64,000 bases of DNA from Pseudoalteromonas sp. XI10 (GCF_001469895.1 NZ_LOPY01000019.1:62001-126000), one strand, 5' to 3'. Positions 36,594-45,223 are shown, counted from the first letter of the stretch. The notes: a model not told the origin generated them from the sequence alone. Numbers and translations: made by a program.

Positions 36594-36619
36594 AAAAAAG
36601 GGCTTATAGCCCTTTTTTT
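36594..36619. terminator. Terminator after hupB (usable on both strands)
   Basis: AAAAAAGGGC (36594-36603), a TTATA loop and GCCCTTTTTTT (36609-36619). The perfect stem is bordered by A and T runs and lies 23 bases after the hupB stop. Confidence 0.88.
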
Positions 36620-36647
36620 GTATCTGGAGTTTTGTCGTGCTAGCGAA

Positions 36648-36663
36648 AAAGGCTTATGCCTTT
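36648..36663 (-). terminator. Possible ilvIH terminator overlapping the ilvH stop codon
   Basis: On the minus strand AAAGGC-ATAA-GCCTTT is followed by TT and then C. The hairpin contains the ilvH stop codon at 36654-36656. It is weaker than the neighbouring hupB terminator, which can also stop ilvIH transcripts. Confidence 0.45.
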
Positions 36664-37151
36664 AACGCTTTATCACCACGACCAATGCCAACCGCACCTG
36701 AACGTACAACCTCAATAATGTCTGATTCATGGCGCAGGGTATCAAGGAAAGATTCGATCTTTTCTGTGCTCGCTACAAGCTGTAGTGTGTAGCTGTGGCG
36801 ACCCATATCTAAAATAGCCCCTTGAAATACATCAGCAACACGCGTTACCGCTGCACGAGTGGTTTCATCTTGGGCAAAAACTTTCACCAATAATAGCTCA
36901 CGCTCGATGTGCGCCATTTCGGTTAAGTCAATAATCTTTAGAACATCTACTAGCTTGTTCACTTGTTTAGTGATTTGCTCAACGATGCGATCATCACCCA
37001 TAGTTGTAATGGTAATTCGCGAAAGAGAATGATCGTCAGTCGTGCCAACAGTAAGGCTATCGATGTTGTAAGCGCGCTGTGAAAATAAGCCTACAATGCG
37101 CGATAACGAGCCAGGTTCGTTTTCTAGTAAGATTGATAAAATACGGCGCAT
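36654..37151 (-). CDS. ilvH: Acetolactate synthase small (regulatory) subunit
   Basis: A 165-residue regulatory subunit of acetohydroxyacid synthase III: an N-terminal ACT domain (ILSILLENEPGSLSRIVGLFSQRAYNIDSLTVGTTDD) that binds valine for feedback inhibition, and a C-terminal domain (LVKVFAQDETTRAAVTRVADVF, FLDTLRHESDIIEVVRSGAVGIGRG). The start codon touches the ilvI stop, so expression is coupled. Length is close to E. coli IlvH. Confidence 0.95.
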   Translation of the reverse strand: MRRILSILLENEPGSLSRIVGLFSQRAYNIDSLTVGTTDDHSLSRITITTMGDDRIVEQITKQVNKLVDVLKIIDLTEMAHIERELLLVKVFAQDETTRAAVTRVADVFQGAILDMGRHSYTLQLVASTEKIESFLDTLRHESDIIEVVRSGAVGIGRGDKALKA

Positions 37152-38875
37152 TATGCTTTTACTCCTTTACGTAACCACATATCATCGACTGCCCCTAGCT
37201 TGATTTGCATAGGGTAAACATGTTCTTTTTCATCTACACAGATGTCTAAAAATACCAATCTGTCGTTTATAGACATGGCTTTTTCAATAGCAGGCTGAAG
37301 CTCATCAATATGATCAACGCGAATACCTACGTGGCCATAGCTTTCTACTAATTTTACGAAATCAGGAAGTGATTCCATGTAAGAAGATGAGTGACGACCT
37401 GAATACATCATATCTTGCCATTGACGTACCATGCCCAATGAGCGGTTATTCAATGACACAACTTTTACAGCTAAATTGTATTGTAAACATGTTGATAGCT
37501 CTTGAATGTTCATTTGGATTGAACCATCACCCGTTACACAGATAGATTCTTTTTTAGGGAAGGCAAGCTTAACGCCCATTGCCGCAGGTAAACCAAAGCC
37601 CATGGTGCCTAAGCCACCAGAATTAATCCATTGGCGAGGGTGTTTAAACGGATAATACTGAGCTGCAAACATTTGATGCTGACCCACATCAGAGCTAATG
37701 TAAGCATCACCATTGGTTGCTTTGTAAATTGCCTCGATAACGGCTTGTGGTTTGATTTTATCGCCATCAGTGCTGTAGCTTAGGCATTTTTGTTCACGCC
37801 AGCTAATAATTTGACGCCACCAGTCTTCTTGTGCAGAACGATCAATAGAAATAGGACTCTTATCAATCGCCGTTTGTAACTGCTCAAGCACTGTTTTCAA
37901 GCAGCCAACAACCGGGATATGCGCTTTAATTGTTTTAGAAATAGAGGTTGGGTCAACATCAACATGAACGATAGTGGCATTAGGGCAGAACTTTTTAACG
38001 TTATTTGTTACCCGATCATCGAATCGAGCGCCCAAAGCTAAAATAACATCAGCATTTGCCATGGCTTTATTTGCCTCAAGGCTACCATGCATACCTAACA
38101 TACCAATAAAGTTAGGGTGAGTACCGCTGATACCACCTAGGCCCATTAAGGTGTTAGTGATAGGCGCGTTTAATGATTCAACCAAGTGAGTTAGTTGCTC
38201 AGAGGTATTTGATAGAATAATGCCTCCACCTGAGTAAATAACCAGTTTTTTAGCTTCTAAAATTGCGCTAACTGCTTTGCGAATTTGTTTTGAGTGGCCT
38301 TTAGTGTTCGGGTTATAAGTTCGAAGTTCAGTTGTTTTTGGAAATTCGAATGGGAACTTTAGCTCAGGATTAAGCATATCTTTTGGTAATTCAACCACAA
38401 CCGGGCCAGGGCGGCCTGTACTGGCTAAGTAGAATGCTTTAGCTAAGATTGTTGGAATATCTTTTGCGCTACGGCAGTTATAGCTGTGCTTTACGATAGG
38501 GCGAGAACAACCAACAATATCAGTTTCTTGGAATGCATCATCACCAATTAAACCAGTAGGAACTTGGCCAGATAACACCACCATTGGGATAGAATCCATG
38601 TATGCTGTCGCGATACCTGTTACACAGTTTGTAGCGCCAGGGCCTGAAGTTGCTAGCACCACACCGACTTCACCGGTAGCACGGGCATAACCATCAGCCA
38701 TATGAGTAGCGGCTTGTTCGTGACGTACTAAGATATGTTCAATATCTTCTTGTTGAAATAACGCGTCATATAAATCAAGAACAGACCCGCCAGGGTAGCC
38801 AAAAATATACTTAACATTCAATTCTTTAAGTGCCCGAACAACTAGTTCGGATCCATTATATTCAGTTGTACTCAT
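37151..38875 (-). CDS. ilvI: Acetolactate synthase large (catalytic) subunit
   Basis: A 574-residue ThDP-dependent enzyme that condenses two pyruvates (or pyruvate and 2-oxobutyrate) in branched-chain amino acid synthesis. It has the catalytic Glu in [20 protein letters not shown], the FAD region and the ThDP/Mg motif [14 protein letters not shown]...[15 protein letters not shown] 38875 has AGAGGA six bases upstream and gives the same length as E. coli IlvI. Expression is likely controlled by the attenuator just upstream. Confidence 0.95.
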   Translation of the reverse strand: MSTTEYNGSELVVRALKELNVKYIFGYPGGSVLDLYDALFQQEDIEHILVRHEQAATHMADGYARATGEVGVVLATSGPGATNCVTGIATAYMDSIPMVVLSGQVPTGLIGDDAFQETDIVGCSRPIVKHSYNCRSAKDIPTILAKAFYLASTGRPGPVVVELPKDMLNPELKFPFEFPKTTELRTYNPNTKGHSKQIRKAVSAILEAKKLVIYSGGGIILSNTSEQLTHLVESLNAPITNTLMGLGGISGTHPNFIGMLGMHGSLEANKAMANADVILALGARFDDRVTNNVKKFCPNATIVHVDVDPTSISKTIKAHIPVVGCLKTVLEQLQTAIDKSPISIDRSAQEDWWRQIISWREQKCLSYSTDGDKIKPQAVIEAIYKATNGDAYISSDVGQHQMFAAQYYPFKHPRQWINSGGLGTMGFGLPAAMGVKLAFPKKESICVTGDGSIQMNIQELSTCLQYNLAVKVVSLNNRSLGMVRQWQDMMYSGRHSSSYMESLPDFVKLVESYGHVGIRVDHIDELQPAIEKAMSINDRLVFLDICVDEKEHVYPMQIKLGAVDDMWLRKGVKA

Positions 38876-38909
38876 CCTCATTCCTCTGTGTGTGCAAGCA
38901 AAATGCATA

Positions 38910-38940
38910 AAAAAACCCCCGCATATGGCGGGGGTTTTTT
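38910..38940 (-). terminator. Attenuator terminator in the ilvIH leader
   Basis: Read on the minus strand: an A run, CCCCCGC, a 5-base loop CATAT, GCGGGGG and then T6-T7. It lies between the leader peptide stop (38961) and the ilvI start (38875). The leader segment GCGGG (inside the peptide codons Pro-Ala-Gly) is complementary to CCCGC of the terminator's 5' arm, giving a possible antiterminator. Confidence 0.88.
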
Positions 38941-38960
38941 AAAAAGCGTGCTTTCACCTT

Positions 38961-39038
38961 TTAATAGCCTCCCGCTGGGCTTGTAACTAAGACCAGTACG
39001 AGAACGTTGACGACTAAAAGGTGACGGCGAATATTCAT
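38961..39038 (-). CDS. ilvIH operon leader peptide (25 residues, Leu/Val rich)
   Basis: This short frame encodes MNIRRH followed by LLVVNVLVLVLV, then TSPAGGY and a stop. Eleven of the twelve residues 7-18 are Leu or Val, exactly the end products of the ilv/leu pathways. It lies 20 bases before a strong terminator. Ten bases inside its start (TCACCTTTTA, complement of 39015-39024) pair perfectly with TAAAAGGTGA right at its stop (complement of 38954-38963), a likely 1:2 stem. Ribosome stalling at Leu/Val codons would break this stem. This is classical amino-acid attenuation by inference from architecture. Confidence 0.82.
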   Translation of the reverse strand: MNIRRHLLVVNVLVLVLVTSPAGGY

Positions 39039-39108
39039 TATTTTTTAATTTTCTTCTAAAAAATGCACAGCCGACTAGATGGCTGCTGTTTAAAAAATGT
39101 TAGGAGTA

Positions 39109-39137
39109 TTTTTAAGCGTTTTGGAAACTGATGTCAA
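39109..39137 (-). promoter_or_regulatory. Probable sigma-70 promoter of ilvIH
   Basis: On the minus strand TTGACA (39132-39137) is followed after 17 bases by TAAAAA (39109-39114). Transcription would start near 39102, about 65 bases before the leader peptide. A small CAGCC/GGCTG hairpin followed by a T run lies in between, near 39060-39085. Confidence 0.6.
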
Positions 39138-39343
39138 CCGCAAATGTGGCTTTTTGCATTAATTTTTCTGTATTTTTATTTTTTGATATTTTTGTTGCAT
39201 CTACATGCTTAATTGTCATTGTTTGGGGTGTAACTATGCATTGAATTGTTCGTGTGGCAAATTACTAACTATACCAATAGATAATGCATTTACGTTACTG
39301 CCTTGCATAACTTAGCTACTATCAGAATCGGATTCTTTTTATA

Positions 39344-39480
39344 ATTAGACACCCACCTTAACACCTTGCTACCATAATATTTTTTTAATTAGACACCCAC
39401 TTTAACACCTCTCTACCATAAGGTTTGGTTAATTTTAAAAAGACAGCCAACTTAAATATTTAACCAGACACCCATCTTAT
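39344..39480. repeat. RAYT-associated short repeats, cluster B (4 copies, downstream of the transposase)
   Basis: Cores in one orientation: TAGACACCCAC at 39346-39356 and 39390-39400, a diverged AAGACAGCCAAC at 39440-39451, and CAGACACCCAT at 39465-39475. The first two share the following TTAACACC and ACCATAA. The orientation matches clusters A1 and A2 and is opposite to cluster C. The stretches 39139-39343 and 39481-39700 hold no evident gene. Confidence 0.82.
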
Positions 39481-40946
39481 TTTTAATAAGAATCAGCTAA
39501 AAGAGATGTAAATTATTCAGAACAAGTTGAATTGCTGGGAAAGTAGTGATTTTTTCATTGCTATTAATTAAATTTCAGCCTTATGTGCTGAGTTATTTTT
39601 TAGTTTTACACACTGGTCAGCGATAGTTGCAAAAGTTGTTATGCCTCTAGAATTTAAAGGATTGGATTTGTAAAATTGATTTCTGGTGTCGAATGCGTAA
39701 CTAAGTAAATAAGGCTAAGCTATTAGTTATAGAGCTTCTTCGTTTTCGCTTCATATGATTTGTATAAGCTGTGATTGCTTGTTCCTTACCTGCAGTATTT
39801 TTAAATGAGCGTGTAAATGACGTGGTGAGTGTGAGCCAGTTTTCTGTACAGATGTTTAACCTTTCAAGTATTGGTAATGCCTCTTTTGGGATTTTCCCAG
39901 GCTTATCCTCTCGGATTGAGCGGCCAGTCCAATCAACAAGTTGCAGGTATGTTTTGAGTTCAAATGGTAGTCCCTTAGGCATATGTTTACGAGGCTTACC
40001 TGCAAAGCGCATAAGCGATTTTGGTTGCTTATTATTTTGAGCTGCATTAAATCTAGATTTAATACTGGTGTAGTCAGATTGCTCAGGTAAATCAGCCGCC
40101 TTAGCTCGTACAGGGTTCAAGTCAACATAAGCAAGACAAGCGGCAAGTGCTGCTTCATCAAGTAAAGCTTGTGATTTAAAGCGACCTTCCCAAAATCGTC
40201 CGTTGCACTCATCTTCTTGATTCGCTTTTCGTGCAATGCTCTCATTAAGAACTCGCATAAACCAACTAATGCTGCTTAGCCGTTCTCTATATAAATTTAC
40301 TCTGATATTAACCGCAGAAAGCTCTGCTTGTGTTAGCAATTCGCCATTTAAGAACCGTTGGCAAAGGAATGTACTTTTGAATAATTTGTGCCATCTAATA
40401 AGAATCGCTTTATTATTTAGGCGCTTTGCTTTTGCTATATCAATGTGAAGAACTAGATGTGTGTGATTACTCATAACCGCGTAGGCACATATATCAATAC
40501 AAAATATCCTGCCAAGTTGAAGTAGTTTCTTTTCAACCCAATCCCGCCGGTGTTCATATGAACGACCAGTTAGTGGGTCTTGTCCGCACAAATAAGCGCG
40601 ACGAACGCAACGTGAAATGCAGTGATAATAAGGTGTGTTTGAAACGCTAATTAAGTTTCTACGTGGGGTTGCCATGCTCTTCTCCTCCATGAGTTGAACA
40701 ATTTAAGTTTAGTCATAATTTTGAGAAGTGAGAAATTGTAAGTTGGGTGTCTAGTTAGTCTTCTGGTTAGTCTTGTGGAAGTGTAGTGGTTAAAGTGGGT
40801 GTCTAGTTTTATGTTGAGGTTTTACTAAAAAGATAAAAGTGGATGTCCAAATAAGCTAAAAAAATAAAAGTGGATGTCCAATTAAGTATTCTAAAAAGAT
40901 AAAAGTGGATGTCCAAATAAGCTAAAAAAATAAAAGTGGATGTCCA
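39346..40946. mobile_element. RAYT gene with flanking inverted repeat clusters (REPtron-like unit)
   Basis: The transposase gene is bracketed by cluster B (GACACCCAC orientation) and cluster C (GTGGGTGTC orientation), that is, inverted with respect to each other. The distance from first to last core is about 1.6 kb. No precise ends or target duplication can be seen. The arrangement resembles RAYT genes flanked by their REP sequences rather than an insertion sequence with defined termini. Confidence 0.55.
39701..40675 (-). CDS. REP-associated tyrosine transposase (RAYT, Y1/HUH, IS200-like)
   Basis: A 324-residue single-strand-DNA transposase-like protein. The HUH motif is His71-Thr-His73 in AYAVMSNHTHLVLHID, and the catalytic tyrosine is Tyr183 in AYVDLNPVRAKA; both are intact. 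NGRFWEGRFKSQALLDEAAL is typical of RAYTs. The C-terminal 120 residues (after RAKAADLPEQSDY) form an extra basic domain. The start at 40675 is chosen because GGAGGAG lies 8 bases upstream. It is a single copy in the window, with cognate-looking repeats on both sides and at a second site 21 kb away. Confidence 0.88.
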   Translation of the reverse strand: MATPRRNLISVSNTPYYHCISRCVRRAYLCGQDPLTGRSYEHRRDWVEKKLLQLGRIFCIDICAYAVMSNHTHLVLHIDIAKAKRLNNKAILIRWHKLFKSTFLCQRFLNGELLTQAELSAVNIRVNLYRERLSSISWFMRVLNESIARKANQEDECNGRFWEGRFKSQALLDEAALAACLAYVDLNPVRAKAADLPEQSDYTSIKSRFNAAQNNKQPKSLMRFAGKPRKHMPKGLPFELKTYLQLVDWTGRSIREDKPGKIPKEALPILERLNICTENWLTLTTSFTRSFKNTAGKEQAITAYTNHMKRKRRSSITNSLALFT

Positions 40947-40963
40947 AATAAGTATTCAATTTA
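40739..40963. repeat. RAYT-associated repeats, cluster C: two single copies and a 66-bp tandem array
   Basis: Type-1 cores TTGGGTGTCTA (40743-40753) and GTGGGTGTCTA (40795-40805) are followed by four type-2 cores GTGGATGTCCA at 40839, 40870, 40905 and 40936. The spacing 31-35-31 shows a dimeric 66-bp unit (40832-40897) duplicated in tandem (40898-40963) with few differences. The orientation is opposite to clusters A and B. It sits just upstream of the transposase start. Confidence 0.88.
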
Positions 40964-40974
40964 GTAGAGGGAAT

Positions 40975-41001
40975 AAAAAAGCCAGTCGGAGACTGGCTTT
41001 T
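40975..41001 (-). terminator. Terminator after isocitrate dehydrogenase gene
   Basis: GCCAGTC (40981-40987), loop GGA and GACTGGC (40991-40997), flanked by A6 on one side and T4 on the other. On the minus strand the T run follows the stem, 56 bases after the gene's stop. Confidence 0.85.
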
Positions 41002-41056
41002 GCAAAGAGGTGTTTAAGGGTTATTAGCTTGTCATAAGCCTTAAACAAGTATTCTC

Positions 41057-42064
41057 TTATAGACGCTCAATTACAGCTTGAGTGAAGTCTGTAGTACCGT
41101 GGCTGCCGCCTAGGTCGCGAGTTGTACGGTCGCCTGATTTGATAACATCAGCAACTGCGCTGCGGATGCGCTCTGCAGTGTCGCCCATACCTAGGTGCTC
41201 TAGCATTTGAATAGATGCTAAGATCACTGACGTTGGGTTTGCAAGGTTTTTACCAGCGATGTCTGGTGCGCTACCGTGTACAGCTTCGAAGATTGCTGCA
41301 TCTTCACTGATGTTAGCGCCAGGAGCCATACCTAAACCACCAACAAGACCAGCACATAGGTCAGATAGGATGTCACCGAATAAGTTTGTAGTAACGATTA
41401 CATCAAACTCATCAGGAGTCATAACTAGTTTCATACAAGTTGCATCAACAATCATTTCTGTTGATTCGATTTGTGGGTAACGCTCAGCTACTTCACGTGC
41501 AACTTTTAAGAATAAACCAGATGTAGATTTAAGGATGTTAGCTTTGTGTACAGCAGTTACTTTTTTACGGCCTTCACGTACCGCTAGTTCGTATGCAAAA
41601 GTAACGATTTTTTCTGCACCTTCACGGGTGATTTTTGACATTGCTTCTGCTTCGTTACCATCTTCAGAAACCACTTGGCCAAGACCTGAGTACATGCCTT
41701 GAGTGTTTTCACGAATAGTGATGATGTCGATGTCGTCGTAACGAGCTTGTGTACCTGCGAATGATTTAACAGGTCGTACGTTAGCGTAAAGACCAAACTT
41801 TTTACGTAAAGTTACGTTGATTGAAGTGAAACCTTCACCAACTGGCGTCGTTAAAGGACCTTTTAAAGTGATCTTGTTACGCGCGATTGTGTCGATTGTT
41901 TCTTGCGGAAGTAACTCACCAGTTTTTTCTAGGGCAGCAAGGCCAGCATCAACGAATTCATAATCAAAATCGCAACCTGCAGCTTTAAGGATCTCAAGTG
42001 CTGAATCAATAATGCTAGGACCAATGCCGTCGCCTTTGATCACTGTGATGGTTTGTTTAGCCAT
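41057..42064 (-). CDS. NAD-type isocitrate dehydrogenase (short form)
   Basis: A 335-residue enzyme of the isocitrate/isopropylmalate dehydrogenase family: ITVIKGDGIGPSIIDSALEIL, the substrate loop SINVTLRKKFGLYANVRP, TIRENTQGMYSG, and the signature TNLFGDILSDLCAGLVGGLGMAPGANI. SxNVxLRK with Ser-Ile-Asn before the arginine favours isocitrate over isopropylmalate, and no leu genes adjoin it. It would oxidise isocitrate to 2-oxoglutarate in the TCA cycle, probably using NAD (inference from its similarity to the short eukaryotic-like form). Confidence 0.88.
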   Translation of the reverse strand: MAKQTITVIKGDGIGPSIIDSALEILKAAGCDFDYEFVDAGLAALEKTGELLPQETIDTIARNKITLKGPLTTPVGEGFTSINVTLRKKFGLYANVRPVKSFAGTQARYDDIDIITIRENTQGMYSGLGQVVSEDGNEAEAMSKITREGAEKIVTFAYELAVREGRKKVTAVHKANILKSTSGLFLKVAREVAERYPQIESTEMIVDATCMKLVMTPDEFDVIVTTNLFGDILSDLCAGLVGGLGMAPGANISEDAAIFEAVHGSAPDIAGKNLANPTSVILASIQMLEHLGMGDTAERIRSAVADVIKSGDRTTRDLGGSHGTTDFTQAVIERL

Positions 42065-42279
42065 TTACTTTTCCTATTTATGAGTAGATAAACACGTAAA
42101 CTTATCGCGAAATAGCATGCGATTTACTTGTTAGAGGGTTTACGTGGATGTGTTTGAAAATTTAAGCGGCTTTTATAGCAATTTATTCAGCTTTTTGCCA
42201 GTTTATCCTGTGAATACTGACTATAAACAGACTAAAGTTCATATTTATTTAACGTTTTCGCACTTTTTAACAACACAAT

Positions 42280-43977
42280 CTAAAAATTGTCTGCAAATTC
42301 ATAGTTTTTCAGATATGCATAAAAATCTGCTTTTGATTGCCAACCAGCAGCCGATAAGCTGTCGAAAATAATCTGTTCTTGCCAACTACTAAATAGCGCT
42401 TTGGGTTGAAAAACATAATAAGTAAATAGCTTAATCGCGACCCAATGTTTTTCATTGATATCGAGAGTTTGTTTTTTATGTTGCTCACTACCAAGTAAAT
42501 GCTGTGTCCAACTGTTATCGCCAATTAGTTGATTTAAATACGCCGTTAGTGGCTCTTGATTTAAGTGGCTAACCCCAAACAAACAGGCAAGCGGCGGGCT
42601 TATTACTTGCTCTTCGGCCTGCTCAAATACAGTTTTACGAGAAATACTGGTTGCTTGATGTTCACAAAGATAGAGAACATAGGCATATAAGGGCAAAGTA
42701 ACTTGCTCAAATTGAATAGAATCGGTTTGCTTAAATAGCGCCTGAATAATGCGTACCATATTCTCAAGGCGCTTAGATATATGCTGAAAAAGCGGGTGAG
42801 AGGTGGTTGCAACCAAGCGTTGAAATAATACTTTTTGAATAATCGCAGGGGCGTTATCGTATCCGACCATAGATAAACAATGGCGCAAGTCTTTAGCTCT
42901 TTGCTGCTCTTTATTATAGGGTTTAGAGGCAACGGTAAGCTGTGTAATCAATTCAGGGTAGGGGCTTAAAAGCTTATTTAAGCCACGGTAGCTATATTCT
43001 TGCGATACTTTTAACGTGCTAATTAACGCTAGATAGTGCTGCCTACGCTGCTGATTTATTGGCTGTGGCTCAGCAAAGTTAATGTTTTCACTAAACCAAA
43101 CTGTGTACAGCAAACGAGAGTCTTTACAATGCCTTTGTTTGTCAAAAATAGTTAAGCTTGCTTTGAAGCGATGCCAACGAATTTTTTCAGGGCGGCTGGC
43201 ATCAACCAATATATGGCGGCCATGTTCATCTGTGGCTAAATAAATAAGTACTTGTTCGGCGTACTTTACTTCACTAGCCGGAATGTAAGGGCCAATATGC
43301 GCAATCAGTGCTTTTATAGCATTTTGGGCAAATTCGTTAGGGGTGCGTAAATAAATATCAGCTAAGGCTTTGTGAACACTAATGTGACCACCCGACTCGC
43401 GGTAAGTCGTATTCATGGCAATAATATTAGCCAAAGCAACTAAGGTTGTTGCGCCATCGTAAATCATAATTTTCGGCGCGCTTAATAAGGCTTGTTTATA
43501 TTTATTTAAACGCGCTAATAAATGCTGAATAGAAAGCGTATGTGGGCCTGAGTCTTTTAGTAATTTTGCTGCTAATTGATGGCGGCACTGCCAAAGCTTT
43601 TTATCTTGAGCCGTCAGGGTCTGTCCTGCGGCCAATTTGTTGCTTTGGGATTGCACGCAGAGGTAGTTGGCTAAACAGCAGCTAATAATTTGTTCGCTAA
43701 TGGCTTGGTTGTAGTTAAGGCTGCGGCACAAAATACAGGCTACAACACATTGGTTTACAACTAAGTTTGTGGTGTAACCATGGTTCGGAACATACAAGCT
43801 TAGTTGTGCTTGCATACCTTTTGGACAGGCTTGATACAGCAGGTAATAACGCTCAGCTAGGTTACTTAATAAAGGGAAAATTTGTGACCATTTTTGCTTT
43901 TGATGATAAAGCTTAAGTAGCTGGTGTGTACTATCAAATAAGCGTGCCAATTCCCGTGGCGTCACGTTTTCCATCAT
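42280..43977 (-). CDS. Degenerate HD-GYP-like protein of unknown function
   Basis: A 565-residue cytoplasmic protein. Residues about 90-275 follow the helical pattern of HD-GYP domains, including a stretch like the usual end: ALANIIAMNTTYRESGGHISVHKALADIYLR...NAIKALIAHIGPYIPASEV. The HD dyad and the GYP motif are absent, so cyclic-di-GMP hydrolysis is unlikely. The C-terminal half has no recognised domain and is rich in Leu, Gln and aromatics. ATG 43977 and the next codon are both Met. It lies 6 bases after the DUF3192 gene, hence cotranscribed. Confidence 0.6.
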   Translation of the reverse strand: MMENVTPRELARLFDSTHQLLKLYHQKQKWSQIFPLLSNLAERYYLLYQACPKGMQAQLSLYVPNHGYTTNLVVNQCVVACILCRSLNYNQAISEQIISCCLANYLCVQSQSNKLAAGQTLTAQDKKLWQCRHQLAAKLLKDSGPHTLSIQHLLARLNKYKQALLSAPKIMIYDGATTLVALANIIAMNTTYRESGGHISVHKALADIYLRTPNEFAQNAIKALIAHIGPYIPASEVKYAEQVLIYLATDEHGRHILVDASRPEKIRWHRFKASLTIFDKQRHCKDSRLLYTVWFSENINFAEPQPINQQRRQHYLALISTLKVSQEYSYRGLNKLLSPYPELITQLTVASKPYNKEQQRAKDLRHCLSMVGYDNAPAIIQKVLFQRLVATTSHPLFQHISKRLENMVRIIQALFKQTDSIQFEQVTLPLYAYVLYLCEHQATSISRKTVFEQAEEQVISPPLACLFGVSHLNQEPLTAYLNQLIGDNSWTQHLLGSEQHKKQTLDINEKHWVAIKLFTYYVFQPKALFSSWQEQIIFDSLSAAGWQSKADFYAYLKNYEFADNF

Positions 43978-43983
43978 AAGCGG

Positions 43984-44367
43984 CTAGGTTTCTTGTTGAT
44001 AGCTTTCATAGGCACTTGGCCCCCATAATACCAGCTGACCATTTTTAAATAGTAGGCCTGTGCACTCATCGATGGTGGTTATGCCATCAGATTTAACATG
44101 CTGAGTGCGGTAAAAAATAATCTGCCAAACATTGTCTTCGACTCGTTTAGCATAGGTTAGATCGGGGCTACCTAAATAATCAAGCACCGCATTAAGGTTT
44201 TCAGGCTTATCAATCGATAGTTTTGCGATATAGCGTTTATTAAAAGCTTCACGGTCTTGCCAGATCATGGCTTGCGGATCATCTTTATAAAAAGTGATCA
44301 CTAGGGTTGCTATCAGTGCATAAACACCTAACCCAAGTACCAGATATTGGAAAACCTTTTTAAACAT
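43984..44367 (-). CDS. DUF3192 family protein
   Basis: A 127-residue protein with one N-terminal membrane segment (YLVLGLGVYALIATLVITF) and a periplasmic domain: WQDREAFNKRYIAKLSIDKPENLNAVLDYLGSPDLTYAKRVEDNVWQIIFYRTQHVKSDGITTIDECTGLLF. This layout (SmpA/OmlA-like, conserved FYRT..SDG.TT.DEC) matches DUF3192, known in Vibrio, Shewanella and relatives and of unknown function. The shorter start MFKKVF at 44367 is used because the upstream extension is not conserved in character. Confidence 0.8.
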   Translation of the reverse strand: MFKKVFQYLVLGLGVYALIATLVITFYKDDPQAMIWQDREAFNKRYIAKLSIDKPENLNAVLDYLGSPDLTYAKRVEDNVWQIIFYRTQHVKSDGITTIDECTGLLFKNGQLVLWGPSAYESYQQET

Positions 44368-44438
44368 GTGTAACTCTATAAAACTAACGCGAATTTTCAG
44401 TATACGCTCAGTTGGCAAACTGTGCTACGAGATTGCGA

Positions 44439-45212
44439 CTAATTGAGCCTTAACTGCTTTAAACTAAAGCCTAAGTTAATATCGGTACGCAGCATAACAA
44501 GGTTTTTTGATATTACGAACATGTCCATTTCTGAACTCAGCTTACGTTTAAGAGTCGGGTTTAGCTCATCATCGTTCATGGCCGCTTCTATCGACTCATA
44601 ATCGTTTATTATTTGCTGCGCCGACTTATTACCTATCCCTTTAACGCCCGGAATATCATTGGTTTTATCACCAGCTAAAGCCCAAAAATCAGCAAGCCGA
44701 TGTTTTGGTACATCGAAGCGCTCCTTGATATCTTCAAGCTCAATATACTGTTTTTTGAAGTAATCAAATATTGCAATTTGCTCAGATAAAAACGGCAAAA
44801 ACCCTTTATCTGTCGAAACGATGGTAGAAGGCACATTATTAGATGCGGCTTTGTAAGCAAGAGTAGCAATTATATCGTCGGCTTCATCATTATCAGGTGA
44901 AAACACCACAATGCCAGTGTCTTCAATTGCTTGTTTAAAGCGTGATAAGTTTTGCTTGAGGGTGTCAGGCATTGGTGAACGAGTGCTTTTGTAGGCCTCA
45001 AAGTAGTGATAACGCCAACTTCTTTCACCATCAAACACGGCAATCGCGTGAGTCGCATTCGTTTGCTGGCGTAACTTTTTGCAAGCATGTGCCACTCGGG
45101 CACAGCTTGCTTTTATCATATGCTCTTCACTGTGATGACTCTGATTACTATCAACAGCATAGATGCGCCTAATAAGATTTAGCGCATCTATTAAAAGTAA
45201 TTGGGTTGTCAC
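44439..45212 (-). CDS. xni: Flap endonuclease Xni (5'-3' exonuclease family)
   Basis: A 257-residue nuclease: LLLIDALNLIRRIYAVD at the N-terminus, AIAVFDGERSWRYHYFEAYKSTR, PDNDEADDIIATLAY with metal-binding acidic residues, VSTDKGFLPFL, and the helix-hairpin-helix GVKGIGNKSAQQIINDYESI. This matches E. coli Xni (ExoIX), a flap endonuclease homologous to the 5' domain of DNA polymerase I. It is 11 bases after ppnN, the same order seen in other gammaproteobacteria. Confidence 0.93.
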   Translation of the reverse strand: MTTQLLLIDALNLIRRIYAVDSNQSHHSEEHMIKASCARVAHACKKLRQQTNATHAIAVFDGERSWRYHYFEAYKSTRSPMPDTLKQNLSRFKQAIEDTGIVVFSPDNDEADDIIATLAYKAASNNVPSTIVSTDKGFLPFLSEQIAIFDYFKKQYIELEDIKERFDVPKHRLADFWALAGDKTNDIPGVKGIGNKSAQQIINDYESIEAAMNDDELNPTLKRKLSSEMDMFVISKNLVMLRTDINLGFSLKQLRLN

Positions 45213-45223
45213 ATAGGCTCCTG

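Noticed and set aside
39109..39137. RAYT-associated repeat as part of the ilvIH promoter
   Set aside because: The nearest repeat core starts at 39346, more than 200 bases upstream of the proposed -35.
40832..40963. CRISPR-like look of regularly spaced repeats
   Set aside because: The intervening sequence is itself repeated as part of a 66-bp unit, spacers are under 12 bases beyond the shared part, and no cas genes are present.
42144..42371. Plus-strand 75-residue open frame between isocitrate dehydrogenase and the HD-GYP-like gene
   Set aside because: It overlaps the 3' end of the real minus-strand gene, has no ribosome site and no protein character.
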